Assembly: GCF_037031285.1 (NCBI RefSeq)
Contig: NZ_JAYEZO010000001.1
Coordinates: 372,001-436,000 of the forward strand
Source: Halobellus sp. LT62
GTDB taxonomy: Archaea > Halobacteriota > Halobacteria > Halobacteriales > Haloferacaceae
DNA: 64,000 bases
Direction: 5' to 3'
The translations under genes and the position numbers were made by a program. Below the pieces are notes generated by a model, which worked only from the letters and a program-made list of their open reading frames with translations, ran no database searches and was not told the DNA's origin. Positions 35,417-43,889 of this stretch are shown here, in pieces (the first letter of the stretch is position 1; every line of letters starts with the position of its first letter).

Positions 35417-36208
35417 ATGAACAATCCAGCGGTGACGAACGACCTCGCAGTCACGTTAGAGAGCGGAGACGTTGCGCTCGGGGTGCTCGACAACACGTAC
35501 AGTCCCACGCTCGTAGAGTTCTACGGTGAACTCGGCGTGGATTTCGTCTGGATCGACCTCGAACACGGTGGGCCGGATCCGTGGGATGCGAATCTGATGG
35601 AGGACCTACTACGCGCAGCCGAGCGGACGGACCTCGAACTGCTCGTCCGACTCCCCGACACGGACCCAACGCTGGTCCGGAAGGCTCTGGACCTCGGGGT
35701 CAGGAACGTCTTTCTTCCGCGCGTGGAGACGGCGACGGAGGTCCGTGAGGCGGTGAAATCCGCTCGATTCAGTTACGACGGGAGTCCGGGCGATCGGGGA
35801 CTTGGGTCGCCTCGGGCCCGACGCTGGGGGCTCGCCGACGACTACATTGCCACCGAGGACCGGGAGACGATCGTCGGCGTGACCATCGAAACCGAGCCGT
35901 CCGTTGAGAACCTCGACGCAATCCTCGACGTCCCGGAGCTGGGGTTCGTCTTCATCGGCCCGCTTGATCTCTCCGTATCGCTCGGCTGTCCCGGCGAAAT
36001 CGACCATCCGGACGTGCAGGAAGCCGTCGAGACGGTTCGTTCGAACGCCGTCGATGCAGGCGTTCCCGTCGGCGGTCTCGGATTCGGGATGGACGATGTC
36101 AACGAGAAAGCGGCGAACGGCTACCAGATGCTGAACCTCGGGAGCACGACTGGGGCGCTTCAGCAGACCGTCACTGGCTGGTTCGAAGCCTACGAGGGAG
36201 AGCGATAA
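35417..36208 (+). CDS. HpcH/HpaI-type aldolase
   Basis: 263 residues. Class II pyruvate-dependent aldolase features: GVLDNTYSPTLVEFYGELGV, FVWIDLEHG, LLVRLPDTDPTLVRKALDLG, VFLPRVETA, the metal Glu in GVTIETEPSVENLDAI and the metal Asp in IGPLDLSVSLG. It cleaves or forms 2-keto-hydroxy acids such as 2-keto-3-deoxy sugars or hydroxyketo-diacids. The start at 35417 matches the family. Neighbours do not reveal the substrate. Confidence 0.88.
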   Translation: MNNPAVTNDLAVTLESGDVALGVLDNTYSPTLVEFYGELGVDFVWIDLEHGGPDPWDANLMEDLLRAAERTDLELLVRLPDTDPTLVRKALDLGVRNVFLPRVETATEVREAVKSARFSYDGSPGDRGLGSPRARRWGLADDYIATEDRETIVGVTIETEPSVENLDAILDVPELGFVFIGPLDLSVSLGCPGEIDHPDVQEAVETVRSNAVDAGVPVGGLGFGMDDVNEKAANGYQMLNLGSTTGALQQTVTGWFEAYEGER

Positions 36209-36280
36209 ACGGGCGGGTAACAGTGAGAACGTTCATGCCGAGAGCAGTCACAATGGAGTGAAACCACCTGCTGCTCTCCG

Positions 36281-36790
36281 CTAGTTCGAAGGATCCTCTG
36301 TTAACTCCGCTTCTGGTGCATTCTTGATCACACTCCGGAGTCCTTTCCGAGCGTTGTGTTTGCGTGTGTAACCTTCGCCACTGGTTGCGATGATGTTCCC
36401 ATTGCGGTGGCGGAGTCGCCACCGCCATTCTTCGTCTTGGTCACGGAAGACTTCGAACCGGGCCAGGGCCTGAGATGCGTCGGCGGCACCCACGGGCACT
36501 GATAGTTCGTCGCCTTCCCCTTCGGGGATCTCTTCGATGGGGGAGGATCCGGATCCCTCGCCTTTTGGAGAGGGCCATGTCAGTTCGAGTTCCAGACTCG
36601 ACTCGTCGTCCTCGGCCTCGAGTTCGATTTCGAGAGCAAGTTCCTCGGGAAACGCAACAGTGGTGGCGTCCTCGCCGTCACCCAACCGAATTGAGCCGGC
36701 TAGAACCCCATCTACCACGCCACTCAGTACGGCTGCGATCTCCTCGCGATCGGCCGTCAGTTCGGACTCGTAGTCGTTTGCTTCGACCAT
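36281..36790 (-). CDS. Amphi-Trp domain plus YegP/DUF1508 (HVO_2922-type) fusion
   Basis: 169 residues. The N-terminal 75 residues end in the amphi-Trp pattern ELALEIELEAEDDESSLELE followed by TWPSP. The C-terminal 60 residues, RFEVFRDQDEEWRWRLRHRN ... IIATSGEGYTRKHNARKGL, are a YegP-like repeat. Both modules are common in haloarchaea and of unknown function; HVO_2922-type proteins are often found alone. ATG 36790 is preferred to the longer frame. Confidence 0.82.
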   Translation of the reverse strand: MVEANDYESELTADREEIAAVLSGVVDGVLAGSIRLGDGEDATTVAFPEELALEIELEAEDDESSLELELTWPSPKGEGSGSSPIEEIPEGEGDELSVPVGAADASQALARFEVFRDQDEEWRWRLRHRNGNIIATSGEGYTRKHNARKGLRSVIKNAPEAELTEDPSN

Positions 36791-37026
36791 ACCAAAAAGT
36801 ACGGGAACAACAGTGGTAAACCATCGCAAAGGTATCTCCCGTTCGATAAGAAGGATCCGTACGACGATCCCGAACCGACTGTCGGTTCGGCGTGCGAGAA
36901 GCCAGTCGACTGACTGATGTCAACGATATCGTGTTCGTCATCGTCGTAATCCTCGGTGTTGCCGCGGCCAGTCACTGATCGGTTCTCCAAGACGTGACGG
37001 ATTACTCTCGAATCTACTATGGCAAG

Positions 37027-38277
37027 TCACGCCGTTTCTGACATCCCATTTTCCGGGAGGCGTGAGAGGGCGCGCCGGAGCAGTGGCGGCGTCATCACGG
37101 AGGTAACGATGGCGACGAGCACGATGACGGCATAGATGGTGGGCGTGAGAATCCCGATTGCCAAGCCGAGTGCTGCCACCACGAGTTCCATCGCCCCGCG
37201 AGCGTTGAGACCGATGGCGAGGCAGATGGTCTCCGTTCGGGTGAGATCCGTGAACGTCGCTCCGAGTACCACGCCGAGTGCCTTTCCGAGCACGGCAACG
37301 GAGAGTGTGATCCCGACGATCAGCAGCGTATCCAGCGTGAACAGCCCACTCAGATCGACCCGTAACCCGGCCGTCGCAAAAAAGACCGGCGCGAACAGCC
37401 CAAGCGTCACCATCTGGAACACCCGTTCTGTCTCCGTATCGAGGCGGTTCCTGACTAGGACACCTGCGAGGAATGCGCCGAGAACGGCCTCCAGCCCGAG
37501 TGCGAGCGAGGCACCCGCCATCCCGAGCCCGACGACTATGACGATCGAAAAACCGGTTAACACGGGCGATCGAACAGCGGAGGCGACATCGAAGAGTGTA
37601 CCGACGATTCGCGGGCCGAGCACGACGACGACCACAACGAACACAGCGAGGACACCGAGTGTCCGACCGACCCCTAACGGGTTCATCTGGCCCACTCTTG
37701 CGATGTCGGACGCGATTGTGAGGGCGATCCATCCCGCCGCGTCGATGACGACAGCGACAGTGAGAGTGAGTTGTCCCACCGTCTGATCCATCGCGTCGAG
37801 GTCGATCAGCACGCGAACGGCGACGGGAACCGCCGAGATACTCAGAGCGGTCGCCAGGAACAGCGCAAATGGGAGTCGCTGTTCGGGAGTGACAAGGAAT
37901 CTCGCGGGGAGAACCCATCCCAAGGCGAACCCCAGAAGGAACGGCACGGCCGAGGCCCCTGTAGCGAGGGCTATCGTCGGTCGGACATAGCGACGGACCG
38001 TCTGAACGTTGACTTCAGTTCCAGCCAGCACGAGAAGGAGGATGAGCCCGAGCGACGCGAGGGCCGCCAGCCGATCGGGAACCGGGACGACGATCGACGT
38101 GACGTTCGGAGCGACGAGCCCGAGAAGCGACGGACCCAAGACCAATCCGGTGAGGAGTTCACCGACAACCGGTGCGAACCCCAGTCGGTCGGCGACCGTT
38201 CCAAGAGTATGCGCGGCGGCCAAAACGAGCGTCAGTCCGGCGAGAAACGTGAGTAACAGACCCGACTCAACGGCCAT
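37027..38277 (-). CDS. Cation:proton antiporter, CPA2 (NapA/KefB-like) membrane domain
   Basis: 416 residues, about 12-13 membrane helices and no RCK/TrkA tail. Family features: GFAPVVGELLTGLVLGPSLL early, ALATALSISAVPVAVRVL with the ion-site Asp just after (DLDAMDQTVGQL), and LNARGAMELVVAALGLAIGI near the C-terminus. It exchanges Na+ or K+ for H+. The start ATG 38277 overlaps the end of a small upstream gene by 11 bp. Confidence 0.9.
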   Translation of the reverse strand: MAVESGLLLTFLAGLTLVLAAAHTLGTVADRLGFAPVVGELLTGLVLGPSLLGLVAPNVTSIVVPVPDRLAALASLGLILLLVLAGTEVNVQTVRRYVRPTIALATGASAVPFLLGFALGWVLPARFLVTPEQRLPFALFLATALSISAVPVAVRVLIDLDAMDQTVGQLTLTVAVVIDAAGWIALTIASDIARVGQMNPLGVGRTLGVLAVFVVVVVVLGPRIVGTLFDVASAVRSPVLTGFSIVIVVGLGMAGASLALGLEAVLGAFLAGVLVRNRLDTETERVFQMVTLGLFAPVFFATAGLRVDLSGLFTLDTLLIVGITLSVAVLGKALGVVLGATFTDLTRTETICLAIGLNARGAMELVVAALGLAIGILTPTIYAVIVLVAIVTSVMTPPLLRRALSRLPENGMSETA

Positions 38278-38461
38278 AGGTACATTCACACTCCGTGGGC
38301 CAGTCACCGATTCGTCGTTCGTCGTTCATTGTCACGTGATAGTCCTCGAATCTCTCGTCAGTGAAGATCGTCACTCGTCCGTCTTCTTCGCTGAGCGTGG
38401 TCGCCGTGATCACTTTCTCGCGGGTCGCGGTTTTCAGCGCGCTTCTGTGGCGGATACCCAT
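38267..38461 (-). CDS. Small hypothetical protein upstream of antiporter
   Basis: 64 residues: basic start MGIRHRSALKTATREKVITA, strand-rich middle GRVTIFTDERFEDYHVTMND, Cys-containing end ECECTYGR. It overlaps the antiporter start by 11 bp, suggesting translational coupling. It is not a recognised family and could be a chance frame. Confidence 0.4.
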   Translation of the reverse strand: MGIRHRSALKTATREKVITATTLSEEDGRVTIFTDERFEDYHVTMNDERRIGDWPTECECTYGR

Positions 38462-38709
38462 TCATCCACGACGGGAAATCCGTCGATCCCACCCGTTCGG
38501 CCGTTGATAGCTGGCTGAGTCGGACCACTTCCTCGTTAATCGCGCCGTCGTTGTGGATGATGACTTCACCGTCGCAGGAAAAGGTAACTCCTCGTGCTGT
38601 CTCAAGGGCCGCGTTTAGTTACGCGATTGCGGCCGGAAAATCGCTGGCGGGTGGGAGTCCCACGAGTGGAACGAGCGGGACGTCGATGGACGCGTCGGGT
38701 CAATTTGGA

Positions 38710-39129
38710 ATGGAAGGGGATTCTGAGGTCTTCTCCGCACCGTTCTCGCCGATTTCAACTTGCCTAAACGGTACCGTGGATAGTATTCCCGAAATTCATA
38801 ACGAGGCGAGTTTTGATTATCAGGGTGAAAAACTCATAAGGTTTTACTCGGCCAGCCTTACTAGAGTTGTGGAGTACGAAATCGGAGTAAACGAATCGGT
38901 GAGTGCGGCTGTCGTTCGCGCGGTGAGCGCCGTGGAGGGACGTGAACCCTGTTCTCTCCGACCGCTGGCGTGCGTCCTCGACACGGACGCGCTGGATGCG
39001 CTATTCGAGTCCCGGGCGAACGGTCAACCCCGGACGGGTGGCTGTCTCTCGTTCGTCTATAGCGGCTGTCGCGTCTCCATCGACAACGGCGAATATCTCA
39101 CCCTTCAACCGCTCGAAAGCCCCCGCTGA
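38710..39129 (+). CDS. HalOD1 output-domain protein
   Basis: The HalOD1 domain occupies the C-terminal 75 residues: VSAAVVRAVSAVEGREPCSL, DTDALDALFESR, LSFVYSGCRVSIDNGEYL. An N-terminal strand region (FDYQGEKLIRFYSASLTRVV) precedes it. The start is uncertain: ATG 38710 is given, with in-frame ATGs at 38551, 38560 and 38686. Probably an output module of two-component or stress signalling. Confidence 0.65.
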   Translation: MEGDSEVFSAPFSPISTCLNGTVDSIPEIHNEASFDYQGEKLIRFYSASLTRVVEYEIGVNESVSAAVVRAVSAVEGREPCSLRPLACVLDTDALDALFESRANGQPRTGGCLSFVYSGCRVSIDNGEYLTLQPLESPR

Positions 39130-39200
39130 GCAGCTACCGACGGAGGATCGTACGGTAACGGCACGTACTGACGAGTGGACCGATAGCCGCAGCAGTTAGA

Positions 39201-40004
39201 TTATTGCTTCGGATCACGAACGGTCAACAATCCCTGCGCCATGAGGCGACGCGCGATCACGACGAGACCGTTCCCGAACCCTTCCCCGAAGACCGCTCGT
39301 TCCTCCCTAGTGGTGGGCATAATCGAGCTCACCAGAATCGTCGATCGGTCAACCAACAGCAAACGGCCGATCGCCGTCTCGTCTACGGTGGCGTTCTCGC
39401 CGTGAAGCCACTCCAGTCCCGAGATGAACGTCGTGGCCTCCGGCACGGCCACTCGAATCCGGTCCTGAATGGTCTCAGTCAACGCGCCGATAAGCAGATC
39501 AACCCCGTTGCCGACCTCGTTGAGGGTATCGATTAGATCCTCGGTCAACAGTGACTCATCGCCCACCACCAGAACGATCTCGTCGGTCGCCTCCCGGATG
39601 AGGTCGTTCGTCCGATTCTCGATCGCGTCTTGGCCGGTCATTGCCCACACTTGCTGGACGGAGGATTCGTCATCCGTATCGACAATTTCGACCGTTTCGA
39701 GAGCGTCGTGGAGTCGCTCTACGCGGGCATCGTATTGATCCCGAAGCGTCTCTGTGGCCTCTTCGAGCGGAACGGCGCGGAACTGCTGTGGGCTCGAATG
39801 CTGGATCTCGACGAGGCCCTGCGCCTCCAGCATCCGAATCGCATCATACACGCGTGTCCGGGGCACTTCGGTCATCTCGCTCAGTTGCTTTGCCGTCCCG
39901 GAGTGTAAGCGCGATAGCCCGACGAAGCATCTCGCCTCGTATTCCTTTAAACCGAGCTGTTGGAGAACTTCGACCGCTTCCTCCAGATTCGAGGTCGTAT
40001 CCAT
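39201..40004 (-). CDS. TrmB-family transcriptional regulator
   Basis: 267 residues from ATG 40004 (MDTTSNLEEAVEVLQQLGLK). N-terminal winged helix: LKEYEARCFVGLSRLHSGTA, recognition helix SEMTEVPRTRVYDAIRMLEAQ and wing VEIQHSSPQQF. The C-terminal half resembles the PLD-like effector domain of TrmB (EIVLVVGDESLLTEDLIDTL ... GRLLLVDRSTILVSSIMPTT). It is divergent from a paralogue at 40393 across a region with a duplicated operator candidate. Confidence 0.82.
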   Translation of the reverse strand: MDTTSNLEEAVEVLQQLGLKEYEARCFVGLSRLHSGTAKQLSEMTEVPRTRVYDAIRMLEAQGLVEIQHSSPQQFRAVPLEEATETLRDQYDARVERLHDALETVEIVDTDDESSVQQVWAMTGQDAIENRTNDLIREATDEIVLVVGDESLLTEDLIDTLNEVGNGVDLLIGALTETIQDRIRVAVPEATTFISGLEWLHGENATVDETAIGRLLLVDRSTILVSSIMPTTREERAVFGEGFGNGLVVIARRLMAQGLLTVRDPKQ

Positions 40005-40162
40005 GTGTCCCAACTCCCCGGATAGCCCGGGAATTGATTGGGGGTTGGTCACCGGGACAGATAGGTATTGTTACTGCGGCTATGACTCGTCGAGACGTTG
40101 AAATGCGTAAAACCGGCTAAATCAGTTGGCTCCAACGTTTCGACAGTGACTGGCCAATACTG

Positions 40163-40183
40163 TTGTAACTTTTCTAGTCACAA
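40163..40183. repeat. Operator-like motif, copy 1
   Basis: TTGTAACT ... TCACAA, identical to copy 2 at 17 of 21 positions. The ends TTGT and ACAA are inverted repeats. Located on the side of the minus-strand regulator. Confidence 0.5.
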
Positions 40184-40236
40184 CAAACAAATCGACTATT
40201 CGAGTGATATAGAGTCGGATAAAATGATTGTTTAGA

Positions 40237-40257
40237 TTGTAACTCGTTTAATCACAA
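40237..40257. repeat. Operator-like motif, copy 2
   Basis: Same motif as 40163-40183, 74 bp further (start to start, about seven helical turns). It abuts the TATA-like element of the plus-strand regulator, a position suited to repression or activation. Confidence 0.5.
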
Positions 40258-40392
40258 AAAATATATTACTACAGGACGCTACCTCTCCACAGGTATGCAG
40301 CCGAGTATTCGTGTCCCAACCACCTTACCCCTGCGTGCCGACTTGTCACCTCGCGTGGCAGATTCGAGAAGGCGAGACAAACCAGACATCTG

Positions 40393-41193
40393 ATGAGTAG
40401 CGATCCCACCGGAAGCCCAGAGGCGACCGCCGTCGAGCAGCTTGAACACTTCGGACTGAGCACCTATGCGGCCCGGACATTCGTTGCGCTCGCGAGCCTC
40501 GGTACGGGAACGGCTAGAGACGTGAGCCAAGTCTCACAAGTGCCCCGAACCAGAGTATACGACGCCATCGACGAATTACACGAGCGCGGAATCGTCGATG
40601 TTCTGCAGTCGTCGCCCAAGCAATTCTGGGCAATCTCGGCTGAAACCGCCAGTCGAACGTTCGAACACGAACTGCGATCTCGCACGGAGTTACTGCGGAC
40701 AGCCCTCAGCGAACTCGAATCCGTCGAGCGGCGAGCCGAACAGCGCGGTGTCTGGACTGTCGATGGACAGACCGCAGTCACGGAGCGTGTACGAGAGTTC
40801 TTCGCCAGCGCGGAGGAGGAAATCGTCTACATGACCGTCGAGGACCTCCTCACCGAGGAGCTGATCGAGGAGTTAAGCGAAGCGGCGGAGCGGGGGGTTT
40901 CGATCAAGCTCGCGGGCGTTTCCGCAGAGGTGCAGGACCGAATTCAGGATACCATCCCCGGCGCGACGATGTTCGAGTCGCTCTGGGTCTGGTCGGATAC
41001 CTCGGCCGGTCGGCTTATGATGGTGGACGGGCAGAAAACCCTCGTGAGTGCCCTCGTCAATGGCGAGGACGCGAGCCCAACTGATCCCCGGTCGGAGACG
41101 GCCATCTGGGGTGAAGGGGAGACGAACAGTCTGGTCGTGGTTTTGAAGGCGATCTTCACGTGGCGACTCGAGACGACTGAATCGGATGAGTGA
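40393..41193 (+). CDS. TrmB-family transcriptional regulator (paralogue)
   Basis: 266 residues. Winged helix GLSTYAARTFVALASLGTGT, DVSQVSQVPRTRVYDAIDEL, RGIVDVLQSSPKQFWAI; then a coiled helix (SRTELLRTALSELESVERRA) and an effector-like domain (EIVYMTVEDLLTEELIEELS ... AGRLMMVDGQKTLVSALVNG). Roughly collinear with the divergent regulator at 39201 along its whole length, so the pair arose by duplication. Ligand unknown. Confidence 0.82.
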   Translation: MSSDPTGSPEATAVEQLEHFGLSTYAARTFVALASLGTGTARDVSQVSQVPRTRVYDAIDELHERGIVDVLQSSPKQFWAISAETASRTFEHELRSRTELLRTALSELESVERRAEQRGVWTVDGQTAVTERVREFFASAEEEIVYMTVEDLLTEELIEELSEAAERGVSIKLAGVSAEVQDRIQDTIPGATMFESLWVWSDTSAGRLMMVDGQKTLVSALVNGEDASPTDPRSETAIWGEGETNSLVVVLKAIFTWRLETTESDE

Positions 41194-41233
41194 AGAGTCA
41201 AATCACACCAGACGCGTTTATCTTGCGGAACAG

Positions 41234-41606
41234 GCGCTAAAACCCCGTGCTTTAGCGCGCGGATACAGCGCCGTCTTAGTGATGTAACCGCCCGCACCGG
41301 CAGAGTTAGCTGCCCTCTGAACGTTTCTCTCTCCGTCGAACCGAGCGTTTCCGTTCGGGTTTCGGCGGTCCGAAAACTGGCAGTTGACTCGGTGTTTGCC
41401 TCATCAAAAAGTAAGCCCTCGGACACGCAGACCGACACAAAACAATCAGGTACCTCCGAATCTCGTCCGAACTCTCTCGGAGAGGATAGGAGTAACGGCC
41501 ACGTGGTATGGCCAGCACCTCGTCCGGGCGCAAACCGTAAATCTCCCAACCCAGCAGGCCTTCGCTTGTGGGAAGCCCCGCCGTTTACCGCGGGGAGGAT
41601 GTCACT
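41234..41606 (+). mobile_element. Non-coding IS200/IS605-type element relic
   Basis: The left hairpin GCGCTAAA...TTTAGCGC (41234-41258) and the right hairpin CCCCGC...GCGGGG followed by GGATGTCAC (41576-41604) resemble the two ends of haloarchaeal IS200/IS605 elements. Only about 370 bp lie between and no transposase or TnpB is encoded. It is therefore an internally deleted or MITE-like copy. Confidence 0.55.
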
Positions 41607-41665
41607 GATCCTCCGATGCCACACACTTGGATCCAATACTGGTGGCATCACTGCTGCCTGAGGTC

Positions 41666-41746
41666 AACGACCCCACCCTACTTCGCTCAGTCTAACGACT
41701 TCGCTCGTTGAGGGAGGGGCTTGTCCGTGAGCTCGGCCTCAAACCC
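41666..41746 (+). repeat. Structured repeat, copy B (related to 33245-33312)
   Basis: GACCCCACCCTAC, a loop with a small hairpin AACGA-CTTCGC-TCGTT, then GTTGAGGGAGGGGC and GTGAGCTCGGCCTCAAACCC. The two end blocks match copy A while the central hairpin differs in sequence but is preserved as structure. It follows the IS relic at 41234-41606 by about 60 bp. Confidence 0.5.
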
Positions 41747-41862
41747 GTCTGGGTGGGGTGAAACAGCCAGAGGATGGTGGACCGATAGTAGCTAACGGGA
41801 CTTAGGCCCGACTGGTCCAGTGTGCCGATTCCAGACGACAGTTCGACGATTCGTTGCGACCA

Positions 41863-42195
41863 TTAGGGGCTGGCTAGCGGCTGTTCGTCGGGTAGTACAT
41901 CCAATATCGTCTCAAACTGGTCGTCAGGCCGATACCGGACGGTACGATTTTCGGGGTCGAATTCAACGACACCGTGGTCGGCTAACTTTGGTAGGTGAGC
42001 GTGACACAGTTGGACGGCGAGCTGTTCCCGGTCGATAGTTTGGCCATCGGCATCCGATCTACCGTTGTGCAATCGATCGACGACCTCGTCGATCGTTGCT
42101 TTGCCGTTGGCTTCGTGCCGCAGATGGTGAATTGTCTGCCGTCGGTGCCGATCGGCCACGAGCTGGAGAACCGTGTCGAGACTGCGTTCAGTCAT
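41863..42195 (-). CDS. DUF7344-type winged-helix protein
   Basis: 110 residues: MTERSLDTVLQLVADRHRRQ, helix TIHHLRHE, ATIDEVVDRL, then QLCHAHLPKLADHGVVEFDP and RYRPDDQFETILDVL. This ArsR-like haloarchaeal winged helix is widespread among small regulators. No membrane or sensor part. Standing alone after the repeat element. Confidence 0.8.
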   Translation of the reverse strand: MTERSLDTVLQLVADRHRRQTIHHLRHEANGKATIDEVVDRLHNGRSDADGQTIDREQLAVQLCHAHLPKLADHGVVEFDPENRTVRYRPDDQFETILDVLPDEQPLASP

Positions 42196-42385
42196 AGTAT
42201 CGAGTAACGTACCCCTCTCTCATTAGGAAGCGACATTTTCATACGCATCTGACTTTTGATTAAGCGAGTCACAAGTTTAGGAGTTGGACGATTCCGCTCG
42301 CTCTTGGGCGAGTCGGTCGAGGACGACCTTCGATCCACCGAGCACGACTGGCCCAACGAACAGCCCCATCGCTCCTGCTCGCCGT

Positions 42386-42949
42386 TCACCAATCGAGGAC
42401 GCGCAACTGCTCGACGGGGAGGAAGACGTGCGGCTTGGGTCCGTCCCGATCCCATCGCTCGAACGGGCCGATATCGTATTCCCCGTCTGGATCGAGGTGG
42501 TGTATCGTCACGCAGTCTTCGAACGCGATCAGTATGTGGGACGGAACGCCGTACTCCTCGGCGAGGGTTCGCGCCTCCTCGACTTTCAGGTCGCGAAACA
42601 CGGTCTCCGCGTACGCGTTGAGCGTGGCGTTCCGCGTTTTGATCTCGAGAAAGTGATCGAGCGCCCCGTTTTCATCGAAGATCTTGAGATCGATGTCGCG
42701 GGTCGCCTGCTCGTGGTGTGCGCCGCTCGGCAGCTCGCGTTCGACGTATCGGTCCGCGAGTTCCGCCTCACTCGTCTCGCCGCGGGACACGGCTTTCGCC
42801 TGCGACCCTCGAACGACTTTGTCGAAGTCGTGTGTCGCGTACACCGGCTCGCCGCACGCGGAGCAGTCTGCGAGGTGGTCGTCCACGTGCGAGGCTTTTT
42901 GCGGGACTTCGACCGAGTCGTCTCGGGTTCCGCAGTACGGACAGATCAC
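42386..42949 (-). CDS. Zinc-ribbon protein with nuclease-like (PD-(D/E)XK) core
   Basis: 187 residues. The N-terminal ribbon has CPYC and CSACGEPV with H23/H27-type histidines between. The middle has DIDLKIFDENGALDHFLEIK, an arrangement D-x(n)-ExK typical of PD-(D/E)XK nucleases, followed by a helix EEARTLAEEYGVPSHILIAF. This suggests a DNA-cutting or DNA-binding protein, but the catalytic call is by pattern only. Confidence 0.55.
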   Translation of the reverse strand: MICPYCGTRDDSVEVPQKASHVDDHLADCSACGEPVYATHDFDKVVRGSQAKAVSRGETSEAELADRYVERELPSGAHHEQATRDIDLKIFDENGALDHFLEIKTRNATLNAYAETVFRDLKVEEARTLAEEYGVPSHILIAFEDCVTIHHLDPDGEYDIGPFERWDRDGPKPHVFLPVEQLRVLDW

Positions 42950-43018
42950 ACCACTGCGTGGCTCCCGCTGTGACTTTTACGTTTCGTGTACGCGACTCGT
43001 GGCCTGCTTTCGATATCC

Positions 43019-43720
43019 TCAAAATCCCAGCCGCGACTCCACGCGTGCGACCGCATCGCGAACGGCTTCTTGCTTGTAGTACCCGACCGCCGAGAGCGCG
43101 ATCACGACACCGATGAGCGCGATTCCTTGGATGAACCGGCCGCTGGCCAGTTCGCCGCCCGCGTAGACGGTGATGACGTACGCCGGAAGGCGACCGACGC
43201 TGATCACGGCGATGAACGTCCTGAGCCGAAAGGAGGTGAGACCGGCCAGAAAACAGATCGCGTCGTCGGGAAGCCCGGGGATGATGACGAACGCGAACAG
43301 CCCCGGAACGCCGACGGTCTCGACGAAGTCGTCGAAGCGCGCGACGACGTCCTCGTGGAGGATGTCCTCGACGAACGAGCGGCCGTATCGCTTCGCGAGG
43401 CTGAACGCGACGGCGCTACCGATGAGGACGCCGGTGAGGCTGTAGACGGTCCCCCAGAACGGACCGAACAGATAGCCCGCGACGAGCGCGACGACCTGTC
43501 CCGGGATCGGCGCGACGACGACTTGGACGGCCTGAATGAGCACGAACACCAGCGGTGCGAAGACGCCGAACTGTGCGATCCACGCGCGGAGCTCCGCGGC
43601 CCGAAAGACGAACGGCGCGTACCGTTGAACGGCGACGTAGAGCGCGAAGAACGCGGCCGTGACGAGGAGCAAGACGAGAATTCCCCGCCAGCGGTCCGCC
43701 CTCGACGAGAAGACTCTCAT
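43019..43720 (-). CDS. TVP38/TMEM64 (VTT/DedA-like) membrane protein
   Basis: 233 residues, about five membrane segments. The VTT signature is present: VAPIPGQVVALVAGYLFGPF followed by SLTGVLIGSAVAFSLAKRYG and later PGLFAFVIIPGLPDDAICFL. The family is linked to lipid scrambling. The C-terminal basic tail faces the cytoplasm. ATG 43720 gives MRVFSSRADRWRG before the first helix. Confidence 0.87.
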   Translation of the reverse strand: MRVFSSRADRWRGILVLLLVTAAFFALYVAVQRYAPFVFRAAELRAWIAQFGVFAPLVFVLIQAVQVVVAPIPGQVVALVAGYLFGPFWGTVYSLTGVLIGSAVAFSLAKRYGRSFVEDILHEDVVARFDDFVETVGVPGLFAFVIIPGLPDDAICFLAGLTSFRLRTFIAVISVGRLPAYVITVYAGGELASGRFIQGIALIGVVIALSAVGYYKQEAVRDAVARVESRLGF

Positions 43721-43869
43721 TCCTCTGCTGAGAGGGTAGTGGCGGACTTGAATCTTGCTTGTGACCGAGAGAGCGTCGCGGCGAGAGCCGAAGAGGGATT
43801 TCCGGGACCGTGCGGGTGGTGAAAGTCACGGGGGGTATCGAAGCGCCTCACAGAGATTCAAGGAGGGAG

Positions 43870-43889
43870 CCCACGACTTCAGTCGTGGG
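43870..43889. mobile_element. IS200/IS605-like terminal hairpin overlapping the gcvPB stop
   Basis: CCCACGAC-TTCA-GTCGTGGG is a perfect 8-bp hairpin followed by TCGATGAC, like the ends of haloarchaeal IS200/IS605 elements. The stop codon of gcvPB lies in its loop, and the last codons of gcvPB are encoded by its stem. It could now end transcription of the gcv operon. Confidence 0.5.

Larger units (their letters stand above)
40005..40392. promoter_or_regulatory. Divergent regulatory region between two TrmB-like genes
   Basis: 388 bp, AT-rich in the middle. It holds two copies of a 21-bp partly palindromic motif beginning TTGTAACT and ending TCACAA (40163-40183 and 40237-40257) and an AATATATT TATA-like element directly after the second (about 40259-40266). 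Confidence 0.55.

Noticed and set aside
41392-41661. Frame inside the IS200/IS605 relic as a TnpB remnant
   Set aside because: No RuvC motif or zinc ribbon; it simply reads through the right-end hairpin.
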